From contig QJPP01002946.1 in the NCBI GenBank assembly GCA_003996215.1, positions 118,381 to 182,380 of the forward strand: 64,000 nt of DNA, in the 5' to 3' direction. Below are positions 23,533-35,072 of the stretch, piece by piece. A program made the position numbers and the translations under genes. Source of the stretch: Jaltomata sinuosa (lineage: Eukaryota; Streptophyta; Magnoliopsida; Solanales; Solanaceae). The notes under the pieces were generated by a model. That model was not told the DNA's origin, searched no databases, and worked only from the letters and a program-made list of their open reading frames with translations. Position 1 is the stretch's first letter. Each line of letters begins with the position of its first letter.

Positions 23533-24630
23533 GTGCCTATAGGTCATTTCATCTCCTACCTTAAGGACAGAAAGATGATTTCCAAGGGATATATATATCA
23601 TCTTGTGCAGGTTAAGGATTCAAAATCTGAGACCCCAACTCTTGAGTCAGTCCCAGTAGTAAATGAGTTTCCAGAAGATTTTCTCGGAGTTCCTCCCCAA
23701 AGGGAAATCAACTTCGAAATAGATCTCTTTCCAGATACCCAGCCTATTTTGATTCCTCCTTACAGAATGGCTCCAGCTGAGCTTAAGGAATTTAAAGAAC
23801 AGATGAAAGACCTTTTAGATAAGGGCTTCATCAGACCCAGCATCTCTCTATGGGGTGCTTCAGTGTTGTTCGTGCATATTAAAGACGGTTCTCTCAGGAT
23901 GTGCATCGACTACCGTCAGTTGACAAAGTCACAATCAAGAACAAATACCCCATCCCCAGGATTGATGACTTGTTTGACCAGCTTCAGGGGGCTATCTATT
24001 TCTCTAAGATAGACCTCAGATCCGGCTATTATCAGCGCAGAGTCAGAGATAGTGACATCCCAAAGACAGCCTTCAAGACTCGGTATGGTCACTATGAATT
24101 TGTTGTTATGTCTTTTGGACTAACTAATGCTCCTGCGCTTTCATTGACTTAATGAATAGGGTGTTCAAATAGTATTTTTGACTTGTTCATCATTATTTTC
24201 ATTGACGATATCCTTGTTTACTCTCAGAATGACGAGGAGCATGCAACTCATCTGAGGGTTGTTCTGCGAACTCTCAAAGATCACCAACTATTTTCTAAGT
24301 TCATCAAGTGTGAATTCTGGTTATAGTCTGCCACTTTGCTTGGTCATATGGTGTCCAGAGAAGGGATCTGTGTTGATTCCCAGAAAATTGAGGCAGTAAA
24401 GCACTGAACCAGACCCACCTCTCTGACCGACATCTATAGTTTTTTAGGTTTGGATGGTTACTACCAGAGATTTGTTGAAGGATTTTCATCCGTAGCAGCC
24501 CCATTGACCAAGTTGACTCAGAAAAAGGTCAGGTTTCAGTGGTCAGATGAGTGTGAGAAGAGTTTCTTAGAACTGAAGACCAGGTTGACTACAGCACCCG
24601 TCTTAAATCTACCAGAGGTTTTAGATGGCT
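23533..24630 (+). pseudogene. E reverse transcriptase (broken)
   Basis: Segment 23533-24012 has the RT lead-in (RMAPAELKEFKEQM, DKGFIRPSISLWG, MCIDYRQL). After a frame change, 23901-24152 gives KIDLRSGYYQRR and VMSFGLTNAP. The catalytic FIDDILVY is at 24198-24221, and 24450-24632 holds GYYQRFVEGFSSVAAPLTKLT. A one-base loss near 24140 breaks the frame before the catalytic box; TAG and TGA codons follow at 24169, 24326 and 24405 or nearby. It copied the element RNA into DNA in its active ancestors. Confidence 0.9.
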
Positions 24631-25130
24631 GAGGTTTATTGCGATGCGTCCAGATTCGTCTTGGGCTGTGTTTTGAAGTAGTAGGGTAAGGTCATAGCTT
24701 ATGCTTCCAGGCATCTTAAGGTGTATGAGAAGAACTACCCGACTCATGACCTCGAGCTTGTAGTGGTTGTGTTTGCCCTAAAGATTTAGAGACACTATTT
24801 GTATGGTGTTCATGTTGATATGTTCACAGATCTTAAGAGCCTCCAGTATGTGTTCACCCAAAAAGAGTTGAATCTTCGCCAGAGGAGGTGGCTTGAGTTC
24901 CTCAAGGATTATGACATGAATGTGCTCTACCATCCGGGTAAGTCCAATGTTGTAGCTGATGCTCTCAGCAAACTGTCTATGGGTAGTGTATCTCATGTTG
25001 AGGAAGAGAAGAAAGAATTAGCCAGAGATGTTCACTGGCTTGCTCTCTTAGGAGTCTGCCTTATGGACACGTCAGATGGTGGTGTGATAGTTCAAAATGG
25101 GTCAGAATCTTAATTGGTAGTGGAGGTTAA
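24631..25130 (+). pseudogene. E RNase H and connection
   Basis: The stretch from 24635 reads VYCDASRF and, after two adjacent TAG codons, KVIAYASRHLKVYEKNYPTHDLEL. The open segment 24799-25113 continues with YGVHVDMFTDLKSLQYVFTQ and ILYHPGKSN-type residues (VLYHPGKSNVVADALSKL), the typical end of gypsy RNase H. It would remove RNA from RNA-DNA hybrids. Confidence 0.88.
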
Positions 25131-26220
25131 GGAGAAATAGGATAGTGATCCCATATTACTTCAGTTGAAGGGTGCATTTCATCAGCAGAGAGTTGAGGTT
25201 TTCTCCCTAGGGGGAGATGGTGTACTTTGTTATCACGGTCATTTATGTGTTCCTAAGGTGGGTGATTTGAGGTAGCAGATCCTTTCAGAAGCCCATAATT
25301 CCAGATATTCCATTCATCTAGATGCCACTAAGATTTACCATGATCTACGGGAAGTCTATTGGTGGAACGGCATAAAGAGGGACATCGGAGATTTTGTGGC
25401 TAAGTGTCCCAACTGTCAGCAGGTTAAGGTAGAATATCAGAAACCAGGAGGTGTGACTCAGGAAATTAGCATTCCTACTTGGAAGTGGGAATTGGTCAAC
25501 ATGGATTTCATTACGGGTTTACCTCGTACTCATAGACAGCATGACTCCATTTGGGTGATAGTGGACAGGGTCACTAAGTCAGCTCACTTCTTGAAAGTCA
25601 AGACTACAAATTTAGCAGAGGATTATGCTAGATTCTACATCAGCAAGATAGTCAGGTTGCATGGGGTTCCCTTGTCTATCATCTCAGATAGAGGTCCTCA
25701 GTTTACATCTCGTTTCTGGAGATCTTTCCAGAAAGGTCTTGGTACTCAGGTGAATTTTAGTACAACATTTCATCCGCAGATGGATGGTCAGGCAGAGCGT
25801 CCCATTCAGACCTTAGAGGACATGTTGAGGGCTTGTGTGATCGATTTCAAAGGTAGTTGGGATGATCACCTACCTCTCATAGATTTTGCCTACAATAACA
25901 ACTTCTATTCTAGCATTCAGATGGCCTCATATGAGGCCCTCTATAGGCGTAGATATAGGTCACCTGTTGGTTGGTTTGAAGTAGGTGAAGCAGCTTTGAT
26001 TAGACCAGATTTGGTACATGAGGCTATGGAGAAATTTCAGCTCATTAGAGATAGGCTAAAGACAGCTCAGAGTCATCAGAAGTCCTATGCAGATGTTAGG
26101 AGAAGAGACTTAGAGTTTGAAGTTGATGATTGGATTTTTTCTGAAAGTGTCACCCATGAAGGGTGTAATGAGATTTGGCAGGAAAGGGAAGCTCAGTCCC
26201 AGGTATGTAGGTCCTTATAG
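25131..26220 (+). pseudogene. E integrase (core open, flanks broken)
   Basis: The zinc-binding region spans about 25290-25430 (EAHNSRYSIH, then CPNCQQVK). The 274-residue open frame from 25396 carries the catalytic triad: Asp in NMDFITGLP (residue 37), Asp in ISDRGPQF (98) and Glu in GQAERPIQ (134). The last two are 35 residues apart, the DD35E spacing. This is the best preserved enzyme core in the window. Upstream stops (25112, 25138, 25276) and a frame change near 26120 prevent a full protein. Confidence 0.9.
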
Positions 26221-26560
26221 AATCTTGAAAAGGGTGGTTAATATGGCTTACGAGTTAGAGTTGCCATCAGAACTAGCATCAGTTCATCCAGTCTTTCATA
26301 TTTCCCTATTGAAGAAGTGTGTGGGGGATTCGACTTTGATAGTACCTTTGGAAACTGTGGCTGTGAAGGATAGCCTCACCTATGAGGAGGTTCCAGTCGA
26401 GATTCTTGACCGTCAGGTTAGTAGGTTGAGAAATAAAGAAGTCGCTTAAGTGAAAGTTTTGTGGAGGAATCAGTCCGTAGAGGGAGCTACTTGGGAAGCA
26501 GAAGCAGCCATAATGTACAAGTACCCCCACCTCTTTCCCTCCGATTCAGTTTCACCTTGA
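26117..26560 (+). pseudogene. E integrase C-terminus and chromodomain-like tail
   Basis: From 26117 a shifted frame reads VSPMKGVMRFGRKGKLSPRY, the GPY/F-type integrase end, then VHPVFHISLLKKC, YEEVPVEILDRQV and, after a TAA at 26447, VKVLWRNQSVEGATWE. The final piece with W and E residues matches the chromodomain-like tail of Tekay chromoviruses. The protein ended near 26560 (SDSVSP and stop). Confidence 0.87.
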
Positions 26561-26770
26561 GGTAAATAGTTTCTCTCTAGTCTCTCAGTCTACTCTTGTG
26601 AAATTCAGTCTCAGCACCTTGTTCCATCAGTTACCCTTGCATTTCAGCATACTTACATGTTTGTGGAACTCAGTTCAGTTAGATATCAGTTTCTAGTACT
26701 CTGTTGATAGGGATTGCAGCTCTTCCCCTCCAAAGTCAGCTTATTCAGTCTTTATTCGAGGATGAATGAT

Positions 26771-26786
26771 CCCAAGGGTGAGATAT
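26771..26786 (+). promoter_or_regulatory. E polypurine tract
   Basis: CCCAAGGGTGAGATAT lies directly before the 3' LTR; it follows a CATTCGAGGATGAATGATC-like palindromic stretch that B1, B2 and E share. Confidence 0.65.
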
Positions 26787-28916
26787 TGTAACACCCCAGA
26801 ACTTCCAAGCCCAGACTAAGCTCAGAAAACCAGTAGAGAATAAAAATTTCAAAAAATTCAAGTTTCCAGGAACCACGGTTCAAGAGTACGGACCATAGTT
26901 TGGAACTACAGACCGTCATCTTAAACTGTAGTTCAAGTCCCAGTAGCTCTCCAGTACATATCCCAGGGACTACTGTTAGGACCATAGATCGTAGTTTCGA
27001 ACAATGGATCAACCTGTCACATGTGGTTTCCCTGAATCAGAGGACCCCCAGTTCTAGTCAAAGAAACCACGAGTTGGTTTACGGACCATACTTTAGAAGA
27101 ATGGTCCATCCTTTGAATCATGGAAATCCCTAGGCTAAGTCAAATCCCAGGAACCACGAGTCACATGACGAACCGTCTTTCAGAAGAACGGTCCTTCCTT
27201 TTGAGTCGTAGTTCCTGAGACCAGAGACCCCTAAAACTCTTAGGCAAAACCACGACTCAGGTTGACGGTCCGTCGTCCAGGAGTACGGTCTATCGTCCGG
27301 AGTCGTGATCCCTGAGTCGCGTTTTCTGCAAAAATTCTTTTAACTTTTCCAGGGGTATTTCGGGCTTTTCCTTTCCCTTTTAAGGCCTAAGCTATGTAGT
27401 TTTATGTCATTTAAGCCTAATTAAGTAGTCTAAAACTACCTAAACCATTCATTCCCTTAAATTCTTTAAACTTAGAAAGAAAATAAGAGAAAGAGGGGAC
27501 AGTTTTCCTCCAAGAACAAGAAGAGGTCTTCATCAAGTTCAGCCCTAAAAATCCAAGGATTTCTCTGTGGATTTCTTCACCAGTTATGTGGGATTTCACT
27601 AGTGGGTTCCTTTTACCCATTAGGTTCCTAGATTCCAGTCAGCCTTCAGTTTTCTCTATGAATGTTTCAGACCTAGGGTTCCTAAATCTTAGGGAATTAT
27701 TGTAATTCAATTCTTATAGCTTTTATGGTATTGATTATATGTTTCTTAGAGAATTAGTACAGTTTCATAAATAATGCTCAGAAACCCTAGCTTGTAGAAA
27801 TTCCAGTATTTTCATGAATTTAGCTTGCTAGGAAGATCAGTTATATGCTTATGCTTCAGAAATTGAATGTCATATCCTTCAGCCTATGTATATTGCATTA
27901 TCAGTCATTTATCAGTGTTTTGAGCTATCCTTTATTTCAGTACATTATTACTTACATTCAGTGGGAGTAGACTTAGTACCGAGTGGACAAAGGGATGAAG
28001 GCTTAGCTGTCAGCTTAGGCTAAGACCTTTAGTAGAAGTCCCTAAGTCCCAGAACTACGACGCCATGTAGGTATTAAAGAAGCCAGCTGTCAGAATAGGC
28101 TACACCTCTTTGTCCCTTGAGGATACCAGTAGTGGATCCACGTCATACTTGTTCGTACCCTTGGCAAGGTGTGAACACCCTTCCATCCAGGGTTACAGGT
28201 TGGCCCCATAGTTAGCTCAACTTGGGGTATGTCGGTTAGTAGTGTCTTGCACAGTCAGATTCATATGCATTGACCGTGTATCCAGTATATATGTTCAGTA
28301 TTCAGTTTAGCATGTTATTTCATGATTTATACTTGGTCATTGCATTCAGATCAGCTTTCAGTTATGTTGCAGTATATCTATTTTCATTTTCAGTTCTATA
28401 TTATCCAGCTTTGTACATATCCATCATGCTCAGTACCTTCAAAGTACTGATGCATACTTTTGTGCTACATCATTTTATGATGTAGGTTCAGGCACTCAGC
28501 ATCCAGACCACGCTTAGATTGACTTTCGGTCCATATCCAGTAGCTCAGTTGGTGAGTCCTTAGTAGTTCGAGGACGATACACATGTTTTTATCTTCTGCA
28601 TTTATTTACAGTTTTAGATTTATTAGAGTTAGCTGGGGGCATATCCCAGCAACTCTTATTCAGTTAGAAGGCTTTCAAACATAGATTAGATTCAGCAATC
28701 ATTATTGTGGTTTTTAGTCAACACTATGTTTTTATATACTTTATATATTCAGATTCTTGGGTTCTTCCCGCTTTCATATATTAAAACTATTTTAGCGTCT
28801 GCACAATGCATCTCTTAACCTGAATTTGTATAGATGTGCCATGCCATGGCTTAGCTTGTGGTCACTTGTGACACTAAGCACCGTGTTGCACCCAGGGGTA
28901 GCTTCGGGGTGTGACA
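26787..28916 (+). repeat. E 3' LTR
   Basis: A 2130-bp partner of 19612-21740, ending GGGGTGTGACA and followed by the second ATCTA. Confidence 0.95.
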
Positions 28917-28921
28917 ATCTA

Positions 28922-30000
28922 CAACCCCTCCCATATAGTGCCTTGAATGGTCCCATGTCGATACTGGAGTGGTAGATGTTGTTGTATGAGAACTCACACA
29001 ACAGAAGGAACTAGTCCTATAACCTCCAAAGTCAATCACACATGTCCTCAAACACTTGGATCATCCTCTCCGACTGACCGTTATTTTGAGGATGGAAAGT
29101 TGTGTTGAAAGTGAGTTGAGTGCACAACTGTTCATGTAACTTACCCCAAAACTTAGAGGTAAACTGTGTACCCCTGTTTGAAATGATGGACAGTGGCACC
29201 CCATGCTGTCTCACGATCTCCTTCACATAAATCTTAGCTAAGTGCTGCAAATTATAGTCCACCACTCCACCCTGACCGGAATAAAATTTTCTAACTTGGT
29301 CATCCTGTCCACAATGACCAAATAGAGTTATACTTTCCCACAGTCTTGGGAAGACCTACCACAAAATCCATGGCTATCCTCTCCCACTTCTACTCGGGAA
29401 TAGGCTTCCTCTTAAGTAGTCCTGCAGGCCTTTAGTGCTCATATTTGACCTACTGACAGTTTTGACATTTGGACACTAAATCAGCTATGTCTCTTTTTAT
29501 CCTAGGACACCAATAAAGTTGCCTCAAATACCTTTACATCTTGGTTACGACTGAATGAATTAAGTACCACGAACCATGAGCCTCTGTCAACACCTTCTGA
29601 ATTATGTCATCAACTCGAGGAACACAAATACTTTTTCTGAAATTCAACACCCCGCCAGAGTCCAACGTGGTATCCCTGGACTCTCCAGATATTACTTTGC
29701 TCTGAAGCTTGCTCAATTGCGAATTCTGAAACTGCTTGGCCTTTATCTCCTCTATGAATGTGGATTTAACCTCAATATTGGCCAACACTCCACCCTTTTC
29801 TAGATATCCAAGTGTATGAACCTAGATTCTAAGGCCTGAATATCCCTTGCTAGTAGTTGCTTGGACACCCCTAAATAAGTCAAACTGCCCATGCTAATGG
29901 TCTTCTGACTCAATGCGTCTGCCACCATATTAGCCTTACCCAGATGGTACTGGTTGGTCACATCATAATCCTTCAAACTCCATCCACCTGCTCTATCTCA
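28922..30000 (-). pseudogene. A2 integrase, main part
   Basis: From 29788 leftward: a linker and zinc-binding part (29534-29788, VDDIIQKVLTEAHGS), a gap with stops, then 29032-29265 with GVPLSIISNRGTQF and HPQNNGQSERMIQVFED, and 28922-29001 with FSYNNIYHSSIDMGPFKALYGRGC. The second catalytic Asp (ISDRG) is Asn here. The frame continues across E into 19611 (RSPIVWFEAG), so E interrupted this domain. Confidence 0.88.
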
Positions 30001-30300
30001 GATTCAAGTCTTTCTGAGTAAATACATGTTGCAGACTGCGATGATCAGTGAACACCTCACACTTGACACCATATAGATAGTGTCTCTAAATATTGAGTGC
30101 AAAAACCACCACTGCTAACTCCAAGTCATGGGTTGGATAATTCTTTTCACGGAACTTTAATTGTCTAGAAGCGTATGCTATCACATTCCTGTCCTGCATC
30201 AATGCAGCATCCAAACCTGAATGTGAAGCATCATAATATATAATAAAATCCTTACCTTTAATTGGCAATAAAAGGATGGGAGCCGTGGTAAGAAGTGTCT
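30001..30300 (-). pseudogene. A2 RNase H
   Basis: The open piece 30086-30268 reads PIKGKDFIIYYDASHSGLDAAL and YASRQLKFREKNYPTHDLELA, matching A1 at 529-783. A stop cuts it after FALNI, where A1 has FALKIWRHYLYG. Confidence 0.85.
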
Positions 30301-30307
30301 TGAGCTT

Positions 30308-31162
30308 TTAGAAGCTCTCTTCACACTTGACGGACCACATAAACGATACCTTATTCTGAGTCAACCTAGTCAAGTGAGTAGTGATGGACGCAAAGTCCTT
30401 GACAAATCTACGGTAGTAACCTGCAAGTCCCATAAAACTCCTAACCTCAGTCACAGAGCTGGGACGGACCCAATTCTTGACTGCCTCAATCTTTTGGAGA
30501 TCCACCATCACAAACAATACCGCAGCACCCCAAGGCGAAGCACTGGGATAGATGAAACCCTTATCCAAGAGTTCCAGAAGTTGAATCTTAAGTTCCCTTA
30601 ACTCTTCCGGAGCCATGCAATAAAGAGGAATGGAAATTAGGCGTGTGCCCGGCTCCAAGTCAATACAGAAATTAATGTCCCTGTTCAGAGCCATACTAGG
30701 AAAATCCATCGGAAATACCTCCTGAAACTTTGAAACAACCAAAACCGACTCAATAAATGGGAACTCCACCCTATCATCCTGAAAATGATCCAAGAAGGCC
30801 AAACACCCTCTCCCCACTATCTTTCTAGCCCGAACAAATGATATGATCTTAGCCGACTTAGGCTTGTGCACACCTTCCCACTCCAGTCTATCCTTACCCA
30901 GAACATCTAGAGCCACAGCCTTAGCATTACATTTCAATACAGCATGATAAGGAGATAACCAGGTCATGCCCAAAATAACATCAAAGTCTACCATATCCAG
31001 AATTACCAAATCTACCCAAGTCTGCAACCCCACAAATATCACTAAACAAGTACGGTAAACATGTGTTACAATCACTGACTCTCCAACCGGGGTAGACATA
31101 TGGATAGGGGAATCAAGGAAATCACATATCAAATCAAGACCCAATGCAAAGTTAACAGACAC
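30308..31162 (-). pseudogene. A2 protease tail fused to RT with the catalytic core deleted
   Basis: This is a 284-residue open frame. Residues 1-110 or so cover the end of the protease and linker (STPVGESVIVTHVYR, MVDFDVILGMTWLSP). Next comes the RT N-terminus (LELLDKGFIYPSASPWGAAVLFV). The frame then jumps directly to MVDLQKIEAVKNW and FMGLAGYYRRFVKDF. Compared with A1, roughly 480 bp between these two points, including the IDD catalytic box, are missing without loss of frame. The protein can have no polymerase activity. Confidence 0.88.
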
Positions 31163-32340
31163 ATAAGAATAAGTAGATCATGGGTCAAATAGTACAGAAG
31201 CCATCCTATCACAAACAAGAATTATACATGTGATCACTGCGTCTGATGAATCCATCTCAGATCTCCCAGAAAAGCATAGAAATGAGTCCGATCATCAATC
31301 TAAGAAACTTCTTTGGCTGGCTGCGCCGCACCCCTGCCCGATGCACCATTACCTCTGCCTCCCCGACCTCCCTGAAAGTTACCTCGCCCATCCTGTGGAC
31401 GACCTCTAGCATAGCCACCTATATCTGTCGGGACCACAACCTTCAACTGCTGCTGAGCCTAAGTACCCACATGTATGTGAGGACACTCCCTCTTAAAGTG
31501 GCCCATATCACCACAATGGAAACAACCACAATCAAGTGAAGACCTTTTGGTAGATGTGTAAGAAGCTCCCTGGCCTCTAGGAGCTAAAAACTGCTGACTA
31601 GCTCTCGGATGACCACCTGTAGCGGCTTGCAGAGCTGACTGAATAGGACGGACAAAGTATACCTGTTGGTTATGGCCCCTAGAGTAATAACCACTGAAAC
31701 TTCCATCGTTTCAGGGCTTCTTGGCCAACACTTTAGCCTGCCCGACCTGCTTAACCCCTTCTAAATTTTTTCGCATAATCGGTGACCTTATTGAAGCTTC
31801 TCCCTGTTGAATTCATGTGCACGGACAACACTTAAAAATCAGTGTTTAAACCCTTCACAAACAATCAAACCCTTTCCTCTTCGGTACCCAACAACTGTGT
31901 AGCAAAATGAGACAAGGCATGAAACTTAGCCTCATAAGCGGAGATTGATATGATACCCTGTTCAAGAGCCAAAAACTCATCCTTTTTGCGATCTCTCAAA
32001 GTATGAGGCACATACTTCTCTAAGAAGAGAGCATGAAACTTCTCCCAAGTCAGTGGAGGCAAGGTCGATGGCCGACATTCCACATGAGACTTCCACCACT
32101 ACTTAGCATCACCCTGCAGCTGAAAAGTGATGAACTCAACTCCATGCTATTGCACAATGCCCAGCTTGTGCAGCCTCTCATAACAGTCCAATATGAACTC
32201 ATAAGCATATTCCTTCTCAATACCCTAAAACGTAGGAGATTTTGGTTTCAAGAATTTGGTCATCATCTCATGCTCATTCCCAGTCATAATAGGCCCTAGA
32301 ATCTGACGGAAGAAATCATCAGAGCCCAATGTCGCATCCA
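31163..32340 (-). pseudogene. A2 protease start and gag (N-terminus lost)
   Basis: The protease active-site region (31163-31200) reads LFDP, then a TGA at the Gly position, then STYSYVS. Leftover gag follows: a CCHC knuckle CFHCGDMGHFKREC (about 31480-31525, all four ligands present) and the capsid part, with an open piece 31865-32083 (CRPSTLPPLTWEKFHALFLEKYV). At about 32340 the gag homology stops abruptly within the capsid region, where it is joined to the middle of an LTR. Confidence 0.87.
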
Positions 32341-32936
32341 AAATAGCCTAAAATTGCCTTGCCCTTCTCCCAAAATATTCTTGATGAAAACTGAATATTT
32401 TGAGGAAGTTTCTGCATTAAATCCTGACTCGCTCTGCTATAGCATTCCACGCTCCGCTATAGAGTTACCACCATAACAGAACCATTCGCTATAGCAGTGC
32501 TGACCGATGTTGACTTCCGCTATAGCGATAATGTTTTTGCTATAGTGGAGGTTGCTACAGTGATGTGTCAAACTCTATGGCAGTTTACATGGGACAGAAA
32601 GTTTTAAATGTCCCCAAAAGTGACCATTTTACAACACACTTAATTTCCTAATATTCCAGAATAACCCCTTCACGTCAACCTCAATACCAGGAGTTTCACT
32701 TACCCGAATTCACTTCCAAAAAGTCCCCTAGACTCCTATATGTCTTAGCTACAAGGAAAACTAGCTCAATACAAGACACATTACCTAATCCTCACTTTGA
32801 TTGCCCTAGACAATACCTCGCTCCAAAATCGATAGAGACTAGCCTAGCCTAAAATTTTCAACTCCTAACCCGAAAGTTTTCTAACTTGAAACTTGGCACA
32901 AAAAGTCTACCCATAATGATTAACCCGGTTATTATA
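32341..32936 (-). repeat. A2 5' LTR, truncated
   Basis: It matches the A LTR from about position 12775 to its U3 edge, including CTATAG palindromes at 32432-32590, and ends ATTATA where other copies have ATTACA. The primer site, the leader, the gag start and about 1.7 kb of LTR are missing. The exact GAGAT copy follows at 32937-32941. Confidence 0.88.
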
Positions 32937-32941
32937 GAGAT

Positions 32942-33630
32942 TGTCCACAGCTTAGAGATAAAGGAAAAGGTGATAGATCACAGTCTACAAGGTCTGCATC
33001 AAACTCATCATCATCATAACCTTCTTCTTCTGCGGCCCTCAAGCACCAGTAGGTAGAGGATCTGGTAGAGGCAGAGGGACTTGTTCTAGTGCTGGCCTAA
33101 ATCATGTATATGGACTAGTCGGTTGACAAGATTAAGAGGCATCCCTAGACGTAGTCACATGTACTCTATCCATTTTATCATATGATGTATATGCTTTGAT
33201 AGGCCCAGGAGCTACACTATCATATGTTACTCCATTTATTGCTAAAAAGTTCAGAATAGAGCCAAAGTTATTACGTGAACCATTTGCAGTATCGACTCCA
33301 GTAGGAGAGTCTATAATAACTAGGCGGGTCTATTATAATTGTGTAGTGACTATATGTGGTTGTGATACGTTGGCTGACCTAATTGAACATTAAATGGTTG
33401 AATTTGATGTCATTATGGGTATGGATTGGTTATTCTCTTGCTATTCTATAATTGATTGCCAAGTTAGGGTTGCCCAATTTCTTTTCTCGAGTGAGCCAGT
33501 CTTGGAGTGGAAGGGTAATACTATGATGCCTAGAGGGAGGTTTATTTACTATCTTAAGGCACAAAACCTCATTGCAAAAGGGTGTTTATATAACCTTGTC
33601 CAAGTAAGAAACCTTGAAGCTGAGGAATAG
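32942..33630 (+). pseudogene. Element C nucleocapsid end and protease
   Basis: The knuckle begun at 13493 ends here (TGTCCACAG), followed by a Ser/Arg-rich tail. The protease lies at 33180-33393: ALIGPGATLSYVTPFIA has Gly in place of the catalytic Asp of DPGAT. After a TAA at 33391 the same frame continues with MVEFDVIMGMDWLFS and EPVLEWKGN. The frame ends at a TAG at 33628, where relatives continue into RT. Confidence 0.87.
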
Positions 33631-35072
33631 GTGCCAACTTTTCAGTCAGTACCAGTGGTGAATGAGTATCCAGATGTGTTTCCTGATGAACTTCCTGGAT
33701 TACCTCCTATTAGAGAAGTTGACTTTGGTATTAATGTGGATCCCGGTACTCAACTGATATAAATTCCACCTTATAGAATGGCGCCGGTAGAGTTGAAGGA
33801 GCTAAAGGAGCAGTTGAAAGACTTGCTTGATAAAGGCTTCATCCGACCTAGTATATCGCCTTGGGGTGCACCAGTGTTGTTTGTACATAAGAAAGATTGC
33901 ACATTGAGAATGTGTATAGACTACAGGTAGCTAAATAAAGTGATAATAAAGAATAAGTATCCTCTTCCCTAAATAGATGATTTATTTGATCAACTGCAGG
34001 GAGCTAAATGTTTTTCAAAGATTGATTTGAGGTCCGGTTATCACCAGCTGAGGATACATAAAGTAGACATTCCCAGGATAGCTTTTCGGACAAGATATGG
34101 GCACTTTAAGTTCCTTGTCATGTCATTTGGACTAACGAAAGCCCTAGCAGCCTTATTGGATATGATGAATAGGGTTTTCAAACCCTTCCTTAATATGTAC
34201 GTGATTGTATTTATAGATGATATCTTGGTATATTCACGTGATGAGGTGGAGCATGCAAATCAATTGAGATCAGTTCTACAGACACTCAGAAAACACCCGT
34301 TATATGCTAAGTTTTCTAAGTGCGAGGTCTAGTTAACCTCAGTAGCCTTTCTTGTCCATGTGGTATCTAGAGAAGGCATCAGAGTGGACTTTCAGAAGAT
34401 ATAAGCTGTGAAGAATTGGCCTCGACTAATCACTCCCACTGAGGTACGTAGTTTCTTGGGGTTAGCAAGTTACTACAGGAGATTTGTAGAGGGATTTTCC
34501 TCTATTTCTATCCCATTGACTAAACTAATGCTGAAAGAAGCTAAGTTCCAGTGGTCAGATGCTTGTGAAAGAAGCTTTCTGGAGCTGAGAGAAAAATTGA
34601 CCATAGTGCCAGTATTAGCCTTACCAGAGGGCATGGAAGGGTATGTTATATATTATGATGCTTCAGGCATTGGCCTTGGTTGCGTCCTGATGCAGCATAG
34701 AAATTTATAGCATACACCTCTCATCAGTAGAAGAAGCATGAACAAAATTATCCCACTCATAATTTAGAGCTTGCAGCTGTGGTATTCGCTGTTAAAATAT
34801 GGTGCCACTATTTGTATGGGGTGCATGTTGATGTCTTTACGGAGCATAAGAGTCTTCAATATCTATTCAAGCAAAAAGAGTTGAATCCAAGGCAGAGGAG
34901 GTGGCTAGAACTACTAAAGAACTATGATGTTGATATTCTCTATCACCTGGGTAAGTGTAATATAGTAGCAGATGCTCTCAGTCGATTATTTATGGGTAGC
35001 CTAGCATATTTGTCACCTGTTCAACATGAGGTAGCCAGAGATGTTCATAAATTAGCCAGCCTAGGAATCTGA
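33631..35072 (+). pseudogene. Element C reverse transcriptase and RNase H
   Basis: RT motifs appear in order: PPYRMAPVELKELKEQL (33768-33820), MCIDYR with TAG replacing Gln (33910-33930), KIDLRSGYHQLRIHK (34018), and the catalytic VFIDDILVYS at about 34207-34236. Next come FLGLASYYRRFVEGFSS (34450) and RNase H with VIYYDASGIGLGCVL (34640-34690) and FTEHKSLQYLFKQ (34838). Stops at 33760, 33928, 33972, 34330, 34402 and 34708 break the frame. The enzyme family copies element RNA to DNA and removes the RNA strand. Confidence 0.9.

Larger units (their letters stand above)
19612..28916 (+). mobile_element. Element E: full-length Ty3/gypsy chromovirus nested in A2
   Basis: This 9305-bp plus-strand element has two LTRs of about 2.13 kb, a perfect Met-type primer site, a leader hairpin, gag-pol, a chromodomain-like tail and a polypurine tract. 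The domain order PR-RT-RH-IN-CHR places it with chromoviruses of Tekay/Del type. The coding region carries many stops, mostly TAG for CAG, and at least four frameshifts. E looks like the nearest relative of family B in this window: LTR start, leader, Gag N-terminus and pol C-terminus all match. Confidence 0.95.
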
